NCBI GenBank assembly: GCA_029239235.1
Contig: JAQZBD010000056.1
Span: 1 to 45,091, forward strand
Length of the DNA: 45,091 bases
Direction of reading: 5' to 3'
Origin: Herbinix sp.
GTDB taxonomy: Bacteria > Bacillota > Clostridia > Lachnospirales > Lachnospiraceae
Numbering within the stretch: position 1 is the stretch's first letter; the number at the start of each line of letters is the position of its first letter. Below the pieces are notes generated by a model. That model was not told the origin of the DNA. It ran no database searches and worked only from the letters and a program-made list of their open reading frames with translations. Made by a program: the position numbers and the translations under genes. Of this stretch, positions 1 to 8,258 are shown piece after piece.

Positions 1-193
1 TCTCATCCTCCAGATCACATTCCAGTAGCACAGCTGCCTCACGATGGGATATACCCTTCATTTGACAGGCTTTTTCCAGGATGGCATCAATTAACTCCCT
101 GTTATCCTTATTTGCTTTTGCATATTCTATAGTCTCTAAGATTTCCTCATGACTAATAAATTCCTCTGCTTTTTTTGACATTACATCATACAT
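1..193 (-). CDS. hydG: [FeFe]-hydrogenase maturase HydG, N-terminal fragment cut by the window edge
   Basis: The reverse strand reads an open frame of 64 codons running off the left edge. It starts at an ATG with AGGAAG five bases upstream and begins MYDVMSKKAEEFISHEEIL. A second stretch, REAAVLLECDLEDE, is typical of the HydG N-terminus ahead of the radical-SAM barrel. HydG (known family) cleaves tyrosine to make the CO and CN ligands of the H-cluster of [FeFe]-hydrogenase in the cytoplasm. The radical-SAM cysteines lie beyond the window, so catalytic integrity cannot be judged. It lies 104 bp downstream of hydE on the same strand, the usual maturase pairing, and is probably co-transcribed with it. 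The assignment rests on recognition of the N-terminal sequence plus the neighbour. Confidence 0.85.
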   Translation of the reverse strand, partial: MYDVMSKKAEEFISHEEILETIEYAKANKDNRELIDAILEKACQMKGISHREAAVLLECDLEDE

Positions 194-297
194 ATTATCT
201 TCCTGCCTTTCTATTTGAGATGAACTATCCTGCTATCTGTTGCAGGATTTTAATCGGCTTAAGTACATGATTCAAATTACATTTCTGATGATCCATT

Positions 298-1353
298 CTA
301 ATATGTTAATCTTTGATAGTCACCACGGTGTACAGCCAGCTCATAGCCTATATTCTTCATTCTACGATCCAGACAGAAGCGACATTCTGCTGCCTCATCT
401 CCGGTACAGATCTTATTATCATAAAGCTGATAATTCTTACGGACAACGGTAGGGGATAGGTTTGGCATTACCACATTCGCTCCTGACAGAATTCCCTGTT
501 CTCTTCCGTTAGGATTAACAGTACCAAGTGCTGTGGTGGAAGGAATCAATGCATTCGGCAGCATCAAACGCAAAATACTGATAAAGAGCAATGTTTGTTC
601 CATCGTACCCTTGGTTTCCTCTGCAAAGGGAGTTTCATGATGCGGAAGAAAGGGGCCGATCCCAACCATCTCAGGATCAAGTTCTTTTAAGAAGAATAAA
701 TCTTCTACCAGATTCTCAGTCGTCTGGTACGGAGAGCCTACCATAAAACCTGCTCCAACCTGGAAGCCAATGTCCTTTAGATTATTTAAGCACTGCTTCC
801 GGTTCTGAAGGCTTAGATTTTCCGGATGCAGCTTTCGATAATGCTCGTCATTTGCTGTCTCATGCCTTAGTAAGTATCGATCCGCTCCAGCCTGATAGTA
901 TTTTAAATAGCTTTCATAGCTCTTTTCACCGATGGATAATGTAATTGCACAATCCGGGTAGTCTGTTTTAATTTTCTTAATAATCTCTACCATATCCTCA
1001 TCGGAATAGGTGCCATCTTCACCGCCCTGAAGGACGAAGGTACGAAATCCAAGCTCATGACCTTGTCTGCAGCAATCCAGTATTTGCTCCTTTGTCAAAC
1101 GGTAGCGTTCTACGTTCTTGTTACTCCTTCGAATCCCGCAGTAGTAACAATCATTTTTGCAATAATTCGTAAACTCAATTAATCCCCTGGTATAAATATT
1201 ATTTCCAAAATGCTTCTGAGCTGTTTCTCTTGCCCGCTCCCTAAGATACAGGGTATCCTCTTCAGAGATGGTATTGATTAAAGTCAGAAACTCCTCTTTG
1301 CTTAATATTCTTTCTTCTTCCAATTTCTTAATTAGACCTTTCACTTCTTCCAT
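298..1353 (-). CDS. hydE: [FeFe]-hydrogenase H-cluster radical SAM maturase HydE
   Basis: This 351-residue protein has the usual HydE length. The radical-SAM cluster motif C-X3-C-X2-C is at residues 65, 69 and 72 (CKNDCYYC), and a second cysteine set C-X7-C-X2-C is at 316, 324 and 327, matching the accessory cluster site seen in some HydE proteins. HydE belongs to the biotin synthase-like radical-SAM barrels and helps assemble the dithiomethylamine-bearing diiron subcluster of [FeFe]-hydrogenase. The start ATG has AGAGGT five bases upstream. The gene is followed by hydG and preceded by a promoter, a structured leader and an intrinsic terminator, so expression is probably controlled by premature termination. 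No hydF or hydrogenase gene is visible here. Confidence 0.95.
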   Translation of the reverse strand: MEEVKGLIKKLEEERILSKEEFLTLINTISEEDTLYLRERARETAQKHFGNNIYTRGLIEFTNYCKNDCYYCGIRRSNKNVERYRLTKEQILDCCRQGHELGFRTFVLQGGEDGTYSDEDMVEIIKKIKTDYPDCAITLSIGEKSYESYLKYYQAGADRYLLRHETANDEHYRKLHPENLSLQNRKQCLNNLKDIGFQVGAGFMVGSPYQTTENLVEDLFFLKELDPEMVGIGPFLPHHETPFAEETKGTMEQTLLFISILRLMLPNALIPSTTALGTVNPNGREQGILSGANVVMPNLSPTVVRKNYQLYDNKICTGDEAAECRFCLDRRMKNIGYELAVHRGDYQRLTY

Positions 1354-1376
1354 GCATTACCTCTTTCCGATTCATC

Positions 1377-1599
1377 CATCAAAAAATCCCCGTACCTAGA
1401 AAGGCACAGGGATAGCTATCGAAATCCTTAGCTCACTGATATCAGAAGAATTACCTTAATTCATCTCGCAGCTTTATAAGCTTGAGATCCTGCAGGTGTC
1501 ACATCTTTAATCACAAAATAAGGGATCAATATATTCTAATCTGTCGCCTTCTCACTTGGGCGTACCCTCGTTGTCAGAACGAATATTTTTGTTATTTAT
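1377..1599 (-). promoter_or_regulatory. Structured 5' leader RNA of hydE, candidate riboswitch or attenuator of unknown class
   Basis: The transcript predicted from the 1606-1634 promoter runs about 220 nt before an intrinsic terminator and then hydE. On the minus strand several helices can be drawn: an outer AUAUUC/GAAUAU helix near the 5' end enclosing a CGCC/GGCG hairpin, an AUCUC-AGCUU/AAGCU-GAGAU hairpin in the middle, and AGCUA/UAGCU just before the terminator. I do not recognise the consensus of the TPP, FMN, SAM, cobalamin, lysine, glycine, purine, c-di-GMP, THF or T-box classes. It could also be an independent small RNA. Structure followed by a terminator 27 nt before an ATG is seen; ligand control is inference. 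Confidence 0.55.
1381..1413 (-). terminator. Intrinsic terminator in the hydE leader
   Basis: On the minus strand a 12-bp stem (ATCCCTGTGCCT with AGGTACGGGGAT, including G-U pairs) closes a 4-nt loop and is followed by six T. It sits between the hydE promoter and the hydE start, which fits attenuation rather than simple gene-end termination. Confidence 0.8.
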
Positions 1600-1605
1600 T
1601 TAACA

Positions 1606-1634
1606 ATTATAATACATAATTCCTGTTTTGTAAA
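1606..1634 (-). promoter_or_regulatory. Sigma-A type promoter for the hydE leader
   Basis: Minus-strand TTTACA and TATAAT are separated by exactly 17 bp. Transcription would begin near position 1599, upstream of the structured leader. Confidence 0.7.
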
Positions 1635-1664
1635 TGTATTTCTCTGTCTTTTTGATCAATTTTA

Positions 1665-2030
1665 TCATTTAGCATTTTCTACAAATTGAATCTTTAAACC
1701 ATTGGGATCATGCACATAGATAAATTTAACCATTGGGTTAGGAGAGAAGGGTCCTGCCAAAATAGCAATTCCTTTTTCCTTCAAAGTATTCGTAAATTCC
1801 TCCAAAGACTCTACCTCAAAACCAAGAGAAATATCTTGTCCATAGCCCAATTCTCTTTCTCCACCACTGGTCATTAATTCAATCTCTGTTTCTCCATCAC
1901 CCAAGAATACAATCTCTCCTCCGGGACCAGCGTTGAATCTTCTATGCTCCTTTAAGCCTACTACTTCTTTATAAAATGTTAGAGATTGTTCCAAGTTCTT
2001 TACAATAATCGTTGTCCATAAAAATTTCAT
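1665..2030 (-). CDS. VOC (glyoxalase/bleomycin resistance-like) family protein
   Basis: A 121-residue single-unit vicinal oxygen chelate protein. It opens with the typical strand and helix (TTIIVKNLEQSLTFYKEVVG) and ends with the usual PNGLKIQFVE strand; length fits one beta-alpha-beta3 x2 unit. Family members are small metal-dependent or binding proteins, from lactoylglutathione lyase to antibiotic-binding proteins; the exact substrate cannot be told. The start is supported by AGGAGG seven bases upstream of the ATG and by a promoter at 2062-2090. It seems to be a single-gene unit, with the hydE leader promoter beginning just after its end. Confidence 0.85.
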   Translation of the reverse strand: MKFLWTTIIVKNLEQSLTFYKEVVGLKEHRRFNAGPGGEIVFLGDGETEIELMTSGGERELGYGQDISLGFEVESLEEFTNTLKEKGIAILAGPFSPNPMVKFIYVHDPNGLKIQFVENAK

Positions 2031-2061
2031 CTTCGTTCCTCCTAATGCTTATTATTATTCT

Positions 2062-2090
2062 ATTATAATCCTTTCCATTTGATTATTAAA
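2062..2090 (-). promoter_or_regulatory. Likely promoter of the VOC gene
   Basis: Minus-strand TATAAT lies 17 bp downstream of TTTAAT, about 30 bases upstream of the start codon. The -35 is weak. Confidence 0.45.
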
Positions 2091-2157
2091 CTAGGTGTAT
2101 GAAAAATTTAGAAATTATATTGGTTCAGATCCCTAATTCGATTAAAATTGGCTAGAA

Positions 2158-2196
2158 TTAAGGCTTTCCGGAACCCACTGATCCAGAAAGCCTTAA
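2158..2196 (-). terminator. Hairpin downstream of the FtsX-like permease gene, probable terminator
   Basis: A perfect 11-bp inverted repeat (TTAAGGCTTTC / GAAAGCCTTAA) with a 17-nt spacer. The T-rich tract is weak on the minus strand, so termination efficiency is uncertain. Confidence 0.45.
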
Positions 2197-2279
2197 CTGT
2201 TCTACTTATTTTTTCGACTTCTCATCTAATTACATAACCGTAAAAAGCACATGATGTATTTGGGGCATGTATGACTTTT

Positions 2280-4637
2280 TTAATATTCCTTTATTAGATC
2301 TATGGCAGAGATTTTCTTGATTCGTCTAGCCATTAGAATTGATACCAATAATGAAAAGACTGCTAAAAAAGTGACGATACCAACACTCCAAAGAATTGGT
2401 ATTCCTAGGCTTAGCTTTCTAATCCCAATGGAATAAAAGCATGCCAGCCATACACGGTCTACATAAATTTGACCAAGAATTCCACCTGCAACCGTGCCTA
2501 ACAAGATTGTGGGCAATAAGCTATAGGAAATCTGCAGGGATAATTGTCCCGTTGTATATCCAACGGCTTTCAAAATACCTAATTCCTGATTTCTGTGCCC
2601 TATCATTGTCTTTATAATCATATATAAAATAGCTGTTACCAATAACAAAACGATGACACTGATGGTTCCGATCATCATCGTAGTCAAGGGAATAAAGTTT
2701 CCAAACCCTTCTTTTAACATGGATTCCACATCACAATAGGCAGCCAGCTTATCCCCATGAGCTTTTATCATATCCCGGACAAAAGCTGCTGATAATGAGG
2801 TATCCCTTAAATAAACATAGATTGTTAAGGGTTCAAACTGTTCCTTCAATCGCCTGAAACCTTCCGGAGTCAACTCACAAGCTTCACCGCTATAGTTTGG
2901 TGCCTGCAGTAATCCAACAATAAGATATTCAATTTTGTTCTCTCCGTAAGTGACAGTAACCATATCACCAGGCATTAACTTCATTTCTTCAGCCAGCGCT
3001 GATCCTAAGGTGATCTCATTGTCATGTAGTGGAATCCTTCCCTCATAACACAGGTTGATATCCAATTTATCATAATCCTTTATCACAAATGCGGCGGTAC
3101 TCAGATTATTGATCATTACATTTTCCGTATCGTAGTAAAGTGCTTTTTCAACATCCGGGTTCTCCTGCAACTCACCAAGCATCTCTTCGGCCTGTTCCTT
3201 CGTGAAAGCTTTCAACGTTACTGTTGCATTTTCCTCACTCATAACCTCAATAAACCGTTCCGGCCGAAGGACAGAATTGAACATACCGCTTCCTGAATAG
3301 ATTCCGGCAAAGGTCATTACAGATAAAATAATAAATAAGAAGATATTTTGTTTTATACTATCAAAGAAATTCTTTGCAGCTAAGGCAACGTGAATCTGAC
3401 ATTTTGCTTTCGATAAAGGAAAGAAATTCCTCTTAAAATTATGATGTTTGATACCATTTCTCAGCGCCTCTATGGCATGAAGCCTGCGAATCTTACCTGC
3501 CGATAATAATGTCGTCACCACTACTAAAACCATAATCACAGACATAACAATGGCTGAAGACATGACGTCAAAGCCTTGTTTCCAACTCAGACCTGCGAGT
3601 TGTTCAAACACACCCTCCACCTTAGGTAAACCCAGATATGACCCAAAGATTCCAATCGGTATAAAGATTGCCGCTAAGAGAATATAAGGAAATACCACTG
3701 ACAGCAGCACCTGCTTGCTTATATATCCAACCGCTTTCAGAATACCCATATTCTGCAGCTCTTCCTCGATGCTGCTTTTAATTCGGAAATTAATTACCAG
3801 CATCGTAATAACCACCAAAATCAGAGAAAATGCTACCAAGACCGATGCTACAATGGTTGCAGTTATGGTTCTGTTACGTTGGTTTAACTCAAAATAGCCA
3901 TAGGTGTATTCATAAGGATAGGATAATTTACCGGACAGATTTTTTACTAGCTCTGTAAATACCTGCTTTCCATCCTGTCTATCTGTCAACTTGATGCACA
4001 AGGTTGATGCATGGGTATTTTCATCAATACTATCATACATCCTTTTAAAATCATCCCTAGGCAGGTAAATCCCCATATTTCCGCAATTATTATTGCCATA
4101 CATGATATCTTCAACAAAGCCGGCAATGGTAAAATTGTAGGTAGTGTCACCAGATACAAACTGATACCGATCACCGATTTTGCATCCATTCGCCTTAATC
4201 CAATAGGAAAGATAGATGGGATTCTCGACATTCTCAAATACCAAGGTATCTCCTATTGGCTTGATTATATTCATGCTATGGGCTTCATTCATGTTAAAGA
4301 AAATATGAGTTAGGGTATTACCCGTATCACCATAGGTGGCTGAACCGGATAGCATAATATTTTTCCTGGTTTCAACCTGTGAAACCCCAGCTAACGTCTC
4401 TGTCTGAGCAGCCAAATCCTCCGACCAGTCAAAATCGAACATGGTATAAAATACGTCAGCACAGTTATATTGCTGAAACTTCTTCTCGTACATCTTACCA
4501 AAATTTAATATCGTGATTAATCCCATACTGAAGATCGCCGCTGCAATTGCAACGATGAAGCAGAAAGAAATATATTGTCCCCTGTTCTTCCTGAAATAGT
4601 AACCCAGGAATAACGTATATTTTCTCATAATTACCAC
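2280..4637 (-). CDS. FtsX-like (MacB/BceB-type) ABC transporter permease
   Basis: A 785-residue membrane protein with a repeated FtsX layout. It has an N-terminal helix near residues 22-47, a large extracytoplasmic domain, three helices around 255-385, another single helix near 430-450, a second extracytoplasmic domain, and three C-terminal helices after about residue 650. Both halves carry the ELGILKAVGY-like coupling motif (MGILKAVGYISKQ and LGILKAVGYTTGQ), the mark of FtsX/MacB permeases. The start overlaps the upstream ATPase gene by seven bases, so the two are translationally coupled. Such exporters move lipids, peptides or antibiotics, or work mechanically on cell-wall enzymes; the cargo is unknown. 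The kinase/regulator pair encoded upstream suggests induced envelope defence. Confidence 0.9.
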   Translation of the reverse strand: MVIMRKYTLFLGYYFRKNRGQYISFCFIVAIAAAIFSMGLITILNFGKMYEKKFQQYNCADVFYTMFDFDWSEDLAAQTETLAGVSQVETRKNIMLSGSATYGDTGNTLTHIFFNMNEAHSMNIIKPIGDTLVFENVENPIYLSYWIKANGCKIGDRYQFVSGDTTYNFTIAGFVEDIMYGNNNCGNMGIYLPRDDFKRMYDSIDENTHASTLCIKLTDRQDGKQVFTELVKNLSGKLSYPYEYTYGYFELNQRNRTITATIVASVLVAFSLILVVITMLVINFRIKSSIEEELQNMGILKAVGYISKQVLLSVVFPYILLAAIFIPIGIFGSYLGLPKVEGVFEQLAGLSWKQGFDVMSSAIVMSVIMVLVVVTTLLSAGKIRRLHAIEALRNGIKHHNFKRNFFPLSKAKCQIHVALAAKNFFDSIKQNIFLFIILSVMTFAGIYSGSGMFNSVLRPERFIEVMSEENATVTLKAFTKEQAEEMLGELQENPDVEKALYYDTENVMINNLSTAAFVIKDYDKLDINLCYEGRIPLHDNEITLGSALAEEMKLMPGDMVTVTYGENKIEYLIVGLLQAPNYSGEACELTPEGFRRLKEQFEPLTIYVYLRDTSLSAAFVRDMIKAHGDKLAAYCDVESMLKEGFGNFIPLTTMMIGTISVIVLLLVTAILYMIIKTMIGHRNQELGILKAVGYTTGQLSLQISYSLLPTILLGTVAGGILGQIYVDRVWLACFYSIGIRKLSLGIPILWSVGIVTFLAVFSLLVSILMARRIKKISAIDLIKEY

Positions 4638-5386
4638 CCCATTTCTGTTAGGAAGGCCATCAAATTTAATCTACGTGATTCATCCTCCTTCTGGTAATCT
4701 CCAAGAATACATTCACCGCAGACCTGCCCATCCTTCAGATAGATAACCCGGTTACCGCGAATCGCCGTCTTAAGATCGTGAGTAACAGCCACAATACTCT
4801 GACCCTCCCGGTGAAACTCAGAGAAAACGTCCAGCACCGCTTCCGAATTACTGGAATTTAGTGCTCCTGTTGGTTCGTCTGCGAATAAGATGCCCGGCTT
4901 ATTGATTAAGGCTCTAACAATTGCTATCCTCTGCTGTTCCCCGCCGGATAATTGAGATGGGAATTTTTTTTGTAATTCCTCCGTTATATTTATCTTAGAA
5001 AATAATTCTTCTGCCGTTTGGACTACATTGTTCTTTTTCTTATTCACCAGCAGCCCGCTGGCTAAAACATTATCCATAACACTCATTTTATCAATGAGAT
5101 ATATCTGTTGAAAGACAAAGCCACAGTTCTCCCTTCGAAAGACCGCCAGCTCATCCTCACTGTACTTAGATATTTCACTGTTCCGATATAAGATCTGGCC
5201 TAGGGTGGGTTTATCCATGCCGGACAGACAATACATTAGGGTAGACTTGCCAGCCCCGGAGGAACCCATTATGATTGTGAAATCTTCTTCATATATCTCC
5301 AAATCCAGATTTTTTAGAACATGCTGCTGTACGCCGCCATTGGAAAATGTTTTACATAGCTTTTTTGTTGATAATATCGTTCTCAT
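4631..5386 (-). CDS. ABC transporter ATP-binding protein (MacB/LolD/BceA type)
   Basis: This 251-residue ATPase has Walker A GSSGAGKST at residues 41-49, Q-loop FVFQQIYL, signature LSGGEQQR, Walker B ILFADEPTG, and the switch histidine in AVTHD. The A-DEPTGALN form is typical of the MacB/BceA group that partners FtsX-like permeases, and the partner gene overlaps its 3' end. The gene starts 169 bp after the histidine kinase gene and has its own upstream region with a direct-repeat box, suggesting separate control by the neighbouring response regulator. The transported molecule is not determinable. Confidence 0.92.
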   Translation of the reverse strand: MRTILSTKKLCKTFSNGGVQQHVLKNLDLEIYEEDFTIIMGSSGAGKSTLMYCLSGMDKPTLGQILYRNSEISKYSEDELAVFRRENCGFVFQQIYLIDKMSVMDNVLASGLLVNKKKNNVVQTAEELFSKINITEELQKKFPSQLSGGEQQRIAIVRALINKPGILFADEPTGALNSSNSEAVLDVFSEFHREGQSIVAVTHDLKTAIRGNRVIYLKDGQVCGECILGDYQKEDESRRLNLMAFLTEMGW

Positions 5387-5477
5387 AAACTCCCTCTTTC
5401 AGCTTAACATATAGCTCTTTTCTTGTTTTCTGACACCATATTATCACTTATGAAAGCGCAGTTCTTTATCCATTTCT

Positions 5478-5502
5478 TGTATAATTCTTAATTATTTCTT
5501 AA
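5478..5502 (-). promoter_or_regulatory. Putative OmpR-type response regulator box and promoter of the ABC/FtsX operon
   Basis: On the minus strand the hexamer TTAAGA occurs twice as a direct repeat with five bases between (TTAAGA-N5-TTAAGA, 11-bp period). It is followed by a -10-like TATACA. An 11-bp periodic direct repeat next to a poor -35 is the arrangement used by many OmpR/PhoB-family activators. The neighbouring regulator at 6706-7410 is the obvious candidate; binding is inference. Confidence 0.4.
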
Positions 5503-5555
5503 CTGTGGAATTGAGTCGTATACTCCAACTTAATACTCCGATTGCTAAATACTGA

Positions 5556-6716
5556 TTATACTAACTTACACCCAACTATGGCTTTGAACCCAGTGGTTTC
5601 ATTCTCCAGTTCTAAAAATCCATGCATTTTCTTCATAAAATAATCCGATATGTATAAGCCAATACCGGCTCCGCTCTTGCCAACGCTATTTTTTCCACGA
5701 TAATATTTTTGCTTTAACAGCAGAAGCTCCTCATCACTTACACCTGCCCCATGATCCTTTATGATAATGCAAAGGTATTCTCCCTCAAGGAGCGTAGTTA
5801 CCTTAATTTTTGTATTGGCATATTTATAAGAATTATGGATCAAATTATCAAACACCTGCTGCAATCTGAGTGGATCTGCTTCCACCAGACATTCCTGCAT
5901 AGGAAACTCCTGTATCTGATGATTAAAATCAGAATTCCGTAATATCTCCGCGACCTGTATGCTTTCAATTACTACAGGCTGAACCCTTAATTCTTGAATC
6001 TCCTCAAGGGTTGCGTGGAACAAATTATTGATTAACGCCTCAATCTGATCTGCTTTTCCATTCATCATTTCTAACTTATTAACAAGGGCAGGCTCTGGAT
6101 TCTTCACACATAAGACCTCAATCATCGCCTTAATGGAGGCCAAAGGAGTCTTTATATCATGGCTTAAGGACGCTACCAGCTCCTTCTTGCTTTCATTGGC
6201 TTTTCTTTCATTCTCTCTGGCAATTGACATTTCTTCCCGCATAATATCAAAGCTCTCCGTAAATGCTCCAAACAAATGATTCTTATCCATACTCAGAGGC
6301 ATGTCGAAATTACCTGCTGCTACTTCCGAAGCAAAGTTCTGCATTTTATGAAAGGGTTGAATAATATTTTTCTGTATATAATGGATATAGTATAAAATAA
6401 AAAAGATAGCGATTATCACAGCACTAATCAAAATTACCGTGACCATCCTATCCCTGCTCTCTTGCTTCGAGGATTGATCCGAGTAGATCAGTATCTTCCC
6501 ATCCACATAACTATATTCCAAGCCATACTTTTCTTTTAATTCTTTTACCTTTGGAGAGGCTTCTCCCTCTTCCTCCAGGGTTTTCATCAAATCATTGACC
6601 TGCACCAAGTCCGGTTTCGTTTGATTTTTACTAAGAAATGATATTGCCCATGTCCCAAAAACAGTTAGAACTATGAGTATCACGATGCTTATCATGCCGA
6701 CCTTCTTAATCTTCAT
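5556..6716 (-). CDS. Sensor histidine kinase
   Basis: A 386-residue membrane kinase. Helix 1 is at about residues 7-28, an extracytoplasmic stretch of about 65 residues follows, then helix 2 at about 92-112, a HAMP-like segment, the HisKA box SLSHDIKTPL with phosphoacceptor His186, and an HATPase domain (N box NLIHNSYKYA, G boxes DHGAGVS and GKSGAGIGL). I chose the ATG at 6716, which overlaps the end of the regulator gene by 11 bases, rather than an in-frame ATG 90 bases further upstream buried in that gene. It pairs with the regulator at 6706-7410. The signal is unknown; the flanking transporters suggest an envelope-active compound. Confidence 0.9.
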   Translation of the reverse strand: MKIKKVGMISIVILIVLTVFGTWAISFLSKNQTKPDLVQVNDLMKTLEEEGEASPKVKELKEKYGLEYSYVDGKILIYSDQSSKQESRDRMVTVILISAVIIAIFFILYYIHYIQKNIIQPFHKMQNFASEVAAGNFDMPLSMDKNHLFGAFTESFDIMREEMSIARENERKANESKKELVASLSHDIKTPLASIKAMIEVLCVKNPEPALVNKLEMMNGKADQIEALINNLFHATLEEIQELRVQPVVIESIQVAEILRNSDFNHQIQEFPMQECLVEADPLRLQQVFDNLIHNSYKYANTKIKVTTLLEGEYLCIIIKDHGAGVSDEELLLLKQKYYRGKNSVGKSGAGIGLYISDYFMKKMHGFLELENETTGFKAIVGCKLV

Positions 6717-7410
6717 AGCTATAGCCTCGTCCCCACACTGTCTTAATATGTATGGGTTCATTTGGATGATTCTCAAGCTTTTCTCTAAGGTGCCTGATAT
6801 GTACATTCAAGGTGCTGTCTCCAGTAAAAACATCCTCCCACACATGAGCAAACAGCTCTTCTTTGGAAATGATTCGTCCTTTATTCTGCACCAGATAATG
6901 AAGGAGCTTAAATTCCATACCTTTAAAGGGCACCTCTTGACCCCTTCGATATACCTTACCCGCATTCTCATCAACATAGATATCCTGTTCCTGAATCGGC
7001 ACAGACCTATCCCTAGCGTCTTCCTTCCACCGAGATTCCTGCATGCGTTCTAACCGCTTTAAAACCACCTTAACCTTTGCCAATAACACACTTAGCGTAT
7101 AGGGCTTTTGGATATAATCGTCCCCACCTATGTTTAGTGCCAGAAGAATGTCATCATTACTACTTCTGGCACTAATAAATAAGATAGGTATATCCATTGT
7201 TTTTCGCAGTTCTTTACACAAATCAAATCCTGATTGATCTGCCAGGTTAATGTCCAGAAGAATCAACTCTGCACTATTCTCTCTGAAAAATTCAAGGCAC
7301 TCCTGGTAGGACAGCACATAATGTGTTTTTAGATCAAAGTAATTAAAATATTCACAGGTACTCTCTGCTAATTCTTTTTCATCATCTACAATCAGGCATT
7401 TATAATCCAT
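6706..7410 (-). CDS. OmpR/PhoB-family response regulator
   Basis: 234 residues: a receiver domain with acidic pair D9-D10, phospho-acceptor Asp53 (LILLDINL), and the conserved Lys102 (QKPY), then a winged-helix DNA-binding domain (PFKGMEFKLLHYLVQNKGRIISKEEL and a DSTLNVHIRHLREKL recognition region). AGGAG lies upstream of the ATG. It sits 10 bases after the DrrB-type permease gene and overlaps the kinase gene, so transporter, regulator and kinase probably form one operon. A direct repeat ahead of the downstream ABC operon is a candidate target. Confidence 0.93.
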   Translation of the reverse strand: MDYKCLIVDDEKELAESTCEYFNYFDLKTHYVLSYQECLEFFRENSAELILLDINLADQSGFDLCKELRKTMDIPILFISARSSNDDILLALNIGGDDYIQKPYTLSVLLAKVKVVLKRLERMQESRWKEDARDRSVPIQEQDIYVDENAGKVYRRGQEVPFKGMEFKLLHYLVQNKGRIISKEELFAHVWEDVFTGDSTLNVHIRHLREKLENHPNEPIHIKTVWGRGYSYED

Positions 7411-7420
7411 CGATTATCTC

Positions 7421-8257
7421 CTAACCCCAAAGCGCACTGGCATCACTGGAACTTCTGTTCAAACGTGAGAAATCGGTCTTAACAAAGGATCTTGTTGCTA
7501 AAATCAAGAATACTGCACCAATAGCCATAATGATTATGAAGGATAAAACCGGCGATACCACAAAGCCATTGATATTAATTGCCAAGCCTTCTTTTACAAG
7601 TTCAGCATTGGAAAGATTTGTTTTTTCCAATACAATCATTCGGAAAAATGCTGTAGCATAAGTCATAGGGTTAAAATAGGACACTACCTTTAGGGCACCG
7701 GGTAACATATCAAGGGGAACATATGCACCGGATATAAATGTCAAGGGCATTGTGATCGCCGTCTTAATGATCTGAAAGGTCTGCCCATTTCGCACCAACG
7801 TTGCCATAAATAAACCGACACCGGAAAATACCAGTCCAACGCATATCATTGCCAACAATACAAATAAAGGTGTTATCCAGGTTGTAAATTTAATACCGGT
7901 AAACATTCCGATCACCAGAATCAATATTCCCTGCAAGGTTGAAACAGTAGCAGCAGACAATAATTGTCCGATGGCTACGGAAATTCTTTTTGCCGGAGAT
8001 ACAAGCACCTCTTTCATAAAGCCGCTTACCATATCATCTACGGTGGTGGAAGCCAGATTTAAAGCTCCTTCAAATACTGTAGTGATAATAACACCGGAGA
8101 GCATGTAGGCAATTGGATTGTCAATAAAATCATTCTTAAATATTGCACCAAATACATATACGAAGAAGAAGGGGAACACCAGGGAAAAGATCAGCCCTGT
8201 TTTATTTCGAAAAAAGGCCTTCAGTCCTCTTTTCCATAAAGCTATTACTGTTTGCAT
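7421..8257 (-). CDS. ABC-2 type (DrrB-like) transporter permease
   Basis: A 278-residue protein with six predicted transmembrane segments in the ABC-2 pattern. The sequence runs from FFRNKTGLIFSLVFPFFFVYVFGAIF near the N-terminus, through a FMKEVLVSPAKR cytoplasmic loop typical of the DrrB group, to a last helix ending in LATRSF. Members export drugs, polysaccharides or lipids together with a DrrA ATPase. GAGGAGG precedes the ATG, which lies one base after the stop codon of the ATPase gene, so the two subunits are coupled. Substrate unknown. Confidence 0.9.
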   Translation of the reverse strand: MQTVIALWKRGLKAFFRNKTGLIFSLVFPFFFVYVFGAIFKNDFIDNPIAYMLSGVIITTVFEGALNLASTTVDDMVSGFMKEVLVSPAKRISVAIGQLLSAATVSTLQGILILVIGMFTGIKFTTWITPLFVLLAMICVGLVFSGVGLFMATLVRNGQTFQIIKTAITMPLTFISGAYVPLDMLPGALKVVSYFNPMTYATAFFRMIVLEKTNLSNAELVKEGLAININGFVVSPVLSFIIIMAIGAVFLILATRSFVKTDFSRLNRSSSDASALWG

Positions 8258-8258
8258 A

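Noticed and set aside
227-248. 7-bp hairpin between hydE and hydG
   Set aside because: Short stem (ATCCTGC/GCAGGAT), no T tract; insufficient to call an element.
1377-1599. hydE leader as a T-box, TPP or c-di-GMP riboswitch
   Set aside because: No T-box (GGUGG-type) sequence, no TPP CUGAGA/ACCUGAUC pair and no c-di-GMP core; kept as unknown.
6706-6806. A longer histidine kinase start at 6806 overlapping the response regulator by 100 bases
   Set aside because: The ATG at 6716 gives the normal short overlap and a protein beginning right before the first membrane helix.
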